Source of the DNA: Mixophyes australis
Taxonomy: Eukaryota > Chordata > Amphibia > Anura > Limnodynastidae
Direction of reading: 5' to 3'
Assembly (NCBI GenBank): GCA_036250195.1
Contig: JAVHZZ010000009.1
Coordinates: 95,651,771-95,715,770 of the forward strand
DNA length: 64,000 nt
Below, piece after piece: positions 59,471 through 64,000 of this stretch (its first letter is position 1; each line of letters opens with the position of its first letter). Under the pieces are notes generated by a model, which did no database searches, was not told the origin of the DNA, and was given only the letters and a program-made list of their open reading frames with translations. The translations under genes and the position numbers were made by a program.

Positions 59471-60185
59471 TTTTCCTTGGCAAGTGTGACAGACTCCTGT
59501 TAAGATCAAAACAGTGTTAATACTTTCTAATATAATTGATATTGACTCTTGGGAGTCCCTGCATGAATGTGCTCTGATTTTCACAGTCTGGTTACATCAT
59601 TATAGTCTGATATTATTAGGCTATTGTAATCATTTGAAGATAACAATGATTGTTTCTACACATTTGAAATTTTGAAAACGTAAAAAATTAATAAATAGTT
59701 TTTGTTTTGACTTTTGTTGCAACATTTTGAAGGGGAAAAGTAGTTTGCCCCAACCTTCTTTCTGTCCATCACATTAAGCCTTATCTTATAAAGCCATACA
59801 AGATAATCAAGCCAAAAAGGTAGACTGCACATCATTGAAGTCACATATAACCATTTACTATAATGTCCCGGGCTCAATCGGGAGCCTCCCAGCTAGGACG
59901 CACAACAACAATCAATTATAACTAGACAGCGCTGTAGGTGTCCAATCGCTAACTTGATGAAAAAAAATCTGATATGCTAAAAATCCATGTCTGTGAGTAA
60001 GACTTGTAATTTAATAACATTTATGTAAGTAGCAATACCACATTAACCATAAAACACTGCAGTGTTAATTACAAAAAAAAACATATGCCAGCATAGAATA
60101 TAAAAATTACTAGCTTGGGTGTAGTAAATGCACAAACAGTCTCTGTGTGCCAGAAAATAAATAAAAGCGATGTTTTAACTCATAT
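59471..60185. other. No recognisable feature
   Basis: AT-rich; no supported coding or repeat structure. Confidence 0.45.
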
Positions 60186-60316
60186 GGGTAAATGTATTAA
60201 CTAGCGATTCTAGCAAATCGCCGATATTCTGCAACTTTGCAGGCATGTTTTAAATTATGACGGCAAAGTCGACAAATATTTGCTAGAATCACTAGTTAAT
60301 AGTACATTTAACCCAT
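60186..60316. mobile_element. Fold-back MITE, GGGTAAATGTATTAACTAG type
   Basis: About 130 bp, arms GGGTAAATGTATTAACTAG and CTAGTTAATAGTACATTTA with further inner pairing (GATTCTAGCAAAT / ATTTGCTAGAATC). The ends resemble those of the MITE at 11554-11750. Confidence 0.85.
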
Positions 60317-60501
60317 GGAAGCATATAGAACAAAACGTTCCTTAAAAGAACCCACTGTAAAAACTAATAAATGCCACAGTTAATCAATCCAGGTTGTTGG
60401 AATAAGCAGGTCATAATTCGTTCTCCAAATATTGTGGAACTACAAGACAAAGAAAAAAAATCAAGATCCTCTTTAAACGCTAACACTCCAATTAGGACTT
60501 A

Positions 60502-60670
60502 GGGCTAGATTTACTAAGCTGCTGGTTTGAAAAAGTGGGGATGTTGCCTATAGCAACCAATCAGATTCTAGCTTTGTAGAAGGTACTAAATAAATGAAAG
60601 CTAGAATCTGATTGGTTGCTATAGGCAACATCCCCACTTTTTCAAACCCGCAGCTTAGTAAATCTAGCCC
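60502..60670. mobile_element. Fold-back MITE, GGGCTAGATTTAC family (copy 2)
   Basis: 169 bp with nearly perfect arms and a 3-bp duplication TTA (60499-60501 and 60671-60673). TTA duplications are typical of PIF/Harbinger elements. Very similar to copy 1 at 47382-47557. Confidence 0.95.
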
Positions 60671-60673
60671 TTA

Positions 60674-61185
60674 GGCTTTTAGCAAAGAACAGCACTTTCA
60701 TTTGTGAGATCGCCTTTGTTCCAGTCTGTAGCTGTGTTGGTAAAACTTCCAAGTGGGAGAAGATGCCCAATCCAAAGTCGCTAGTGATATAACCAGGGCA
60801 CTATGACCTTGTAACGCTCAGAGCGACAATTTCACAAAAGTAGTCACTACAACGTTAAAATACCTAGCGTGTTTTGTAGTACACAAACAACTTCTTCAGA
60901 GGGCAAACTATAAATAAAAACTCCAGCCAGTTGCATGCGGTTTAAATAGCAAAGTTTAACTGTAGTAACACCCCTTACCTGGAAGTGGGTGTTAATCTGT
61001 CACAGAAATGGGTTTTTCTACTCACATTTATGAGAATTAATAAAAAGGCATTATAATGTATAATGAAGAGTATAAATGCTCTATATATTGCATAATGAAC
61101 AAAATAAAATAAAATACATAGACAACAATAGAAATGACATCTAAATGGTTCAAACAAAAGAAAAATGTTTTAAATTGTTAATACA
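60674..61185. other. No gene; possible Penelope-like terminal repeat remnant
   Basis: Contains the hammerhead-like motif above. Otherwise AT-rich with no coding signal. Confidence 0.35.
60857..60905 (-). ncRNA. Decayed hammerhead-like motif
   Basis: On the minus strand: CTGAAGA, an imperfect stem region (GTTGT..ACTAC), AAAAC in place of GAAAC, and CGCTAGG in place of GCGTAGG. The order follows the ribozyme at 11117-11151, but two core positions are changed, so it would not be active. It may mark another old Penelope-like terminal repeat. Confidence 0.35.
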
Positions 61186-61230
61186 TCATCATCATTACCA
61201 TCTATTTATATAGCGCCACTGATTCCGCAG
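61186..61230 (-). mobile_element. L2/V-SINE 3' tail fragment
   Basis: Minus strand reads CTGCGGAATCAGTGGCG, CTATATAAATAGATGG and ATG repeats. Confidence 0.8.
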
Positions 61231-61250
61231 TGCAAACTAACTCAAATATC

Positions 61251-61720
61251 CAGGGCCGGTGCTAGGATCCCCGGCGCCCTAGGCGCAATTTTGAAATCCG
61301 CACCCCCCCAAAATAAATCTGCCACCCACCCCCCAAAAAAAAAAAACCCGCCAACCCCCCTCCCCCCTCCAAAATATCCCCCCCCAGGACTTTCCTTAGC
61401 TTACACTCCATAACGCTGCTCCTCTCTGCAGGGTCCCGTCCCTCACTGACACTGTCGGGCCCTGATGATGATGTCACGCCCGACAGTCAGTGAGGGGAGG
61501 GGGAGTGGAGGAGACGGAGGTGCGCCCGCCCATCAGCTGTTGTAGGGCGCCGTTGCGGCGATGGTGATCCATAGCTGTGCGGCGGCCGTGGAAGGTATTC
61601 CCGCGGTTGCCGCACAGTTTTACAGTATAATGTATACCTGCTTCTTAATCCTGTGGTGCCCTTCAGAGCCTGGCGCCCTAGGCAACTGCCTAACGTTGCC
61701 TAATGGGAGCGCCGGGCCTG
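61251..61720. mobile_element. Non-autonomous hAT element (470 bp)
   Basis: 8-bp TSD CAAATATC at 61243-61250 and 61721-61728. Ends CAGGGCCGGTGCTAGG and GGAGCGCCGGGCCTG. A palindrome lies at about 61420-61520 around CTGATGATGATGTCACG. It is the inverse-oriented relative of 49365-49805. Confidence 0.95.
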
Positions 61721-61830
61721 CAAATATCTCCCTTCCACAAAAACATAGTGATCATATTTTTATTCTGCTAGTAAATATAAGTTGAAAGATACATCTAAAT
61801 ACTTAATTAGATAAACTTATTACCCATCAT

Positions 61831-61928
61831 CAGGGGCGGCCGCGTCAGCGCACAGGCGGCCACATCACGTGACACGCGATGCGGCCGCCTGTGTGCCCCC
61901 CGGGCTTATACCTCCCAGCCCGCGCCTG
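61831..61928. mobile_element. Very small hAT MITE (98 bp)
   Basis: 8-bp TSD CCCATCAT at 61823-61830 and 61929-61936. Ends CAGGGGCGG and CCGCGCCTG. The interior is one hairpin (GCACAGGCGGCC against GGCCGCCTGTGTGC). Confidence 0.88.
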
Positions 61929-61936
61929 CCCATCAT

Positions 61937-63317
61937 GTCATCTGATTCTAGTCGACCAATACAGTGTAATTGTTTGAAGCTAGGATGCTCAGCCTGCTGC
62001 TGTTGTCTGGGAGAGTACAGAGAGAAATGAAGGCTCTACAAGTCCTTTGACATTGACAAAGCTGTTTTCTGGGCTTAACCAATATTCATCTGAAAAATGC
62101 TATGTAAGATTACTATTATCACTAATTCTAGGGCTGCATATTCATGAATAATGGTTAAGTTCCCATAATGGCTGTGTAGCAAAAATGGAGAAATTACAGT
62201 TATAAGGATTTAACGTAACATAACTGTGGTAAATAAAGCATAATCATAAGGGACGGCATTGTAAATACTGTATATCAAATGAGTCCATGTATAAATTGGG
62301 TTACACTGTAACCTAGAGTGAGATGCAAATGACTTCAAAGCAAAGCCCTGCGCTTACAGAGTTGCAGCAAATATGGCTCAGTGTAATATACTTTGCAGAA
62401 GATATGGCTGAAAATTGTATACTTGCAAATGGCATGTCTGTAGATGATGGTCTAACCAGACATGTTTATTTCTATAAATATGTGCCCCTGCACACACCTG
62501 TGATTAATTGTCGGCTGCCAACTATAGCCACAATAGCTAAAACATTCACTGCAGGTATATATTATATTATTATATAATTGTATGATTTTTTGTGAATTAA
62601 GGTGGGTGTAGGGGATAACCAGGGAGAAAAGTTTGTGTAGGGACGAAAGAAGGGAGCCAAGAGGAGCCAGGAAAATCATATGTATCTAAATATTTTCTGG
62701 TAAGGACTTTAATTGATAGGAAGACCATGGTTACCGGGTCTTTTGGAATTTCTTTAGTGCATTTTCTTAAGTTTGTAATATATGGACATGAACCAGATGC
62801 AGTTGAGAACCAACTGGATATATTTACTTTCTTCCAATTGCGTGCAATCTGGCCAGGGGCGGATTGGTTGCAGTAACATTTAGGAAAACCTGGATGTGAG
62901 GACTTAAGACAGAGTGGGTCATCTGTAAAACAATGCACAGGAAAAGCTGCCAGTCATATGCTTTAAAAAGACATGAATCCTTTTGGATGATTTGCGACTG
63001 GTTTATGCCTCTGTGCTCAAACTTGTTTAGTTGCCTACTAACACATCCTTCCAATATTCCCTGCATAGAAACATATCTCACTTTGTTAATGAGTTTAACT
63101 ATTACGAAACATGTTTGCACATTTGTATTTGATCAATCTGCCAGAGGGAAATGAAGGTTTAGGGATGGTCTGACAGGTGGAGATTTCCATTGATGCTGTC
63201 CCGAGTTTCAAAGACTTGATTTCAGTTTGAATTTCTTCTGAAGACACAGAACAACTTCTAAGGCACCATCTTTTGTTGTCAGTGATCTTATGCTCCTCTG
63301 GGAGGCAGGAGTTTTCT
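61937..63317. other. No gene recognised
   Basis: No family match. Overlapping minus-strand open frames at 62597-63120 lack known domains; they may belong to an unrecognised repeat upstream of the L1 relic. Confidence 0.4.
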
Positions 63318-63740
63318 ACGAGGAGCGGGCTTCCTGAAAAAAGTTTAGGAAGTCTTTTCCATTGCTAGGAACTTGGATGGTGACAGATTTACTATCCAGG
63401 TCTACAGTTAGTCTAAAAGGGAGTCCTTATGCCCCATTCACAAAGGGTGGAAGTCACTTCCCATAGATCTCACCTTTTGGCTAGAATTACTGGCGCTGTG
63501 TCTTGGATGAATTGGAGCTTGGTATCATGAAAGGTAACATGTGAAAGGCCAAAGTTGGCTTTCATGAGACTCGCCTTTGTCTTGACGCTTGGAAAGTGGA
63601 TGATTACATTGTAGATTTGGTTCAACCCTCTTAGGATTTGGGTGAAGGCTCCTTGTGCCCTTGCAAATGAGTCAGGGGATGCCAGAGTATCAGGAACATG
63701 TGTGGCAAATAGGCAGTTTAGATATGATTCAAGCTTATCC
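63318..63740 (-). pseudogene. L1/Tx1-type ORF1p C-terminal remnant
   Basis: From about 63740 downward the minus strand reads ESYLNCLFATHVPD, then FARAQGAFTQ, VIIHFPSVKTKASLMKA and TKLQFIQDTAPVILAKR before a stop at 63470. In L1-type ORF1 proteins the RNA-binding domain shows the same order (a DRAHR-like box, an IHF..KE.I segment, a DLS..TL..RR box). After a frameshift the match resumes (CEWGIRTPF, then RLTVDLDSKSVTIQ) to about 63318. ORF1p is the RNA chaperone of the LINE. ORF2 is not in the window. Dead fragment. Confidence 0.75.
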
Positions 63741-64000
63741 TGCGCAAATGAGGTATGTGCCTATTCTTTAAATTAATACAGCGTACTTAATTAAGACCTG
63801 TTATAAGACCTTGTAAAGTCAGAATGTCTCTTTTGGTGACAGGAGTTAAGTCGGGTGATTCAGTTTGCTCGACTGTGGTGTCTGGTTGGAGCCTCTGGCT
63901 GTTGGCATGTGAAGTATTGAAAAATCTCAAAAGAGGCTCACATTTTAGATTCAGCAGTCGTCTACTGTATTCCGATACCTTGTAGCTGCCCAGGGTGGAA
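63741..64000. other. Unassigned right edge, possibly more of the L1 relic
   Basis: The minus strand would be the N-terminal side of the ORF1p remnant, but stops interrupt it and I see no motif. Confidence 0.3.

Noticed and set aside
62597..63120. Overlapping minus-strand open frames of about 100 codons as a host gene
   Set aside because: No recognisable domain, no splice or start evidence, and an L1 relic directly next to them; more likely an unrecognised repeat.

Overview
This window is nuclear DNA of a vertebrate, most likely a frog or another amphibian with a large, transposon-rich genome. The reasons are: a two-exon heat shock factor gene of the HSFY type with consensus splice sites, L2-type LINE tails ending in ATG-trinucleotide runs, a Penelope-like element with a hammerhead ribozyme, a Tc1-like element, and many hAT elements with readable 8-bp target site duplications (TSDs). 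I see no bacterial genes, tRNA, rRNA or CRISPR. The species call is inference; the gene and element calls rest on visible motifs and duplications.

Layout. 1-470 is a minisatellite; 471-2240 is mostly unique and holds a candidate conserved non-coding element. An old minus-strand L2-type LINE (2241-2716 and 7888-8610) is split by hAT element A (2725-7879), whose 997-aa transposase is uninterrupted. 8.6-14.4 kb carries old repeats, a Penelope-like element with a hammerhead ribozyme core (11119-11149) and an L2/V-SINE type sequence. hAT element B (14434-20791) carries a second uninterrupted transposase on the minus strand. The only convincing host gene, HSFY-like, follows at 23202-26054. A dead Tc1-like element lies at 28362-29449. 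hAT element C (29870-40036) is a near-identical, inverted relative of B. It is broken by a frameshift, a stop codon and a solo LTR, and it carries a 4.2-kb tandem array. hAT element D (40232-45516) is a decayed copy with a nested 1.8-kb non-autonomous hAT; its transposase remnant points the opposite way to that of A, B and C relative to the element ends. From 45.5 to 64 kb there are fold-back MITEs, four more non-autonomous hATs, microsatellites, old repeats and an L1-type ORF1p fossil at the right edge.

The window works mainly as a nested transposon landscape. Four autonomous-type hATs share a plan: TIR beginning TAGRGATG, 8-bp TSD, a hairpin just inside the transposase-proximal end followed by a CCCACCC motif, tandem arrays on both sides of a BED-finger transposase, and an end rich in TTTTGG. 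The hairpins differ in sequence but keep pairing. Elements B and C bracket the HSFY-like gene as inverted repeats. The order of nesting gives relative ages: A is younger than the LINE it splits, the solo LTR is younger than C, and the 1.8-kb hAT is younger than D.
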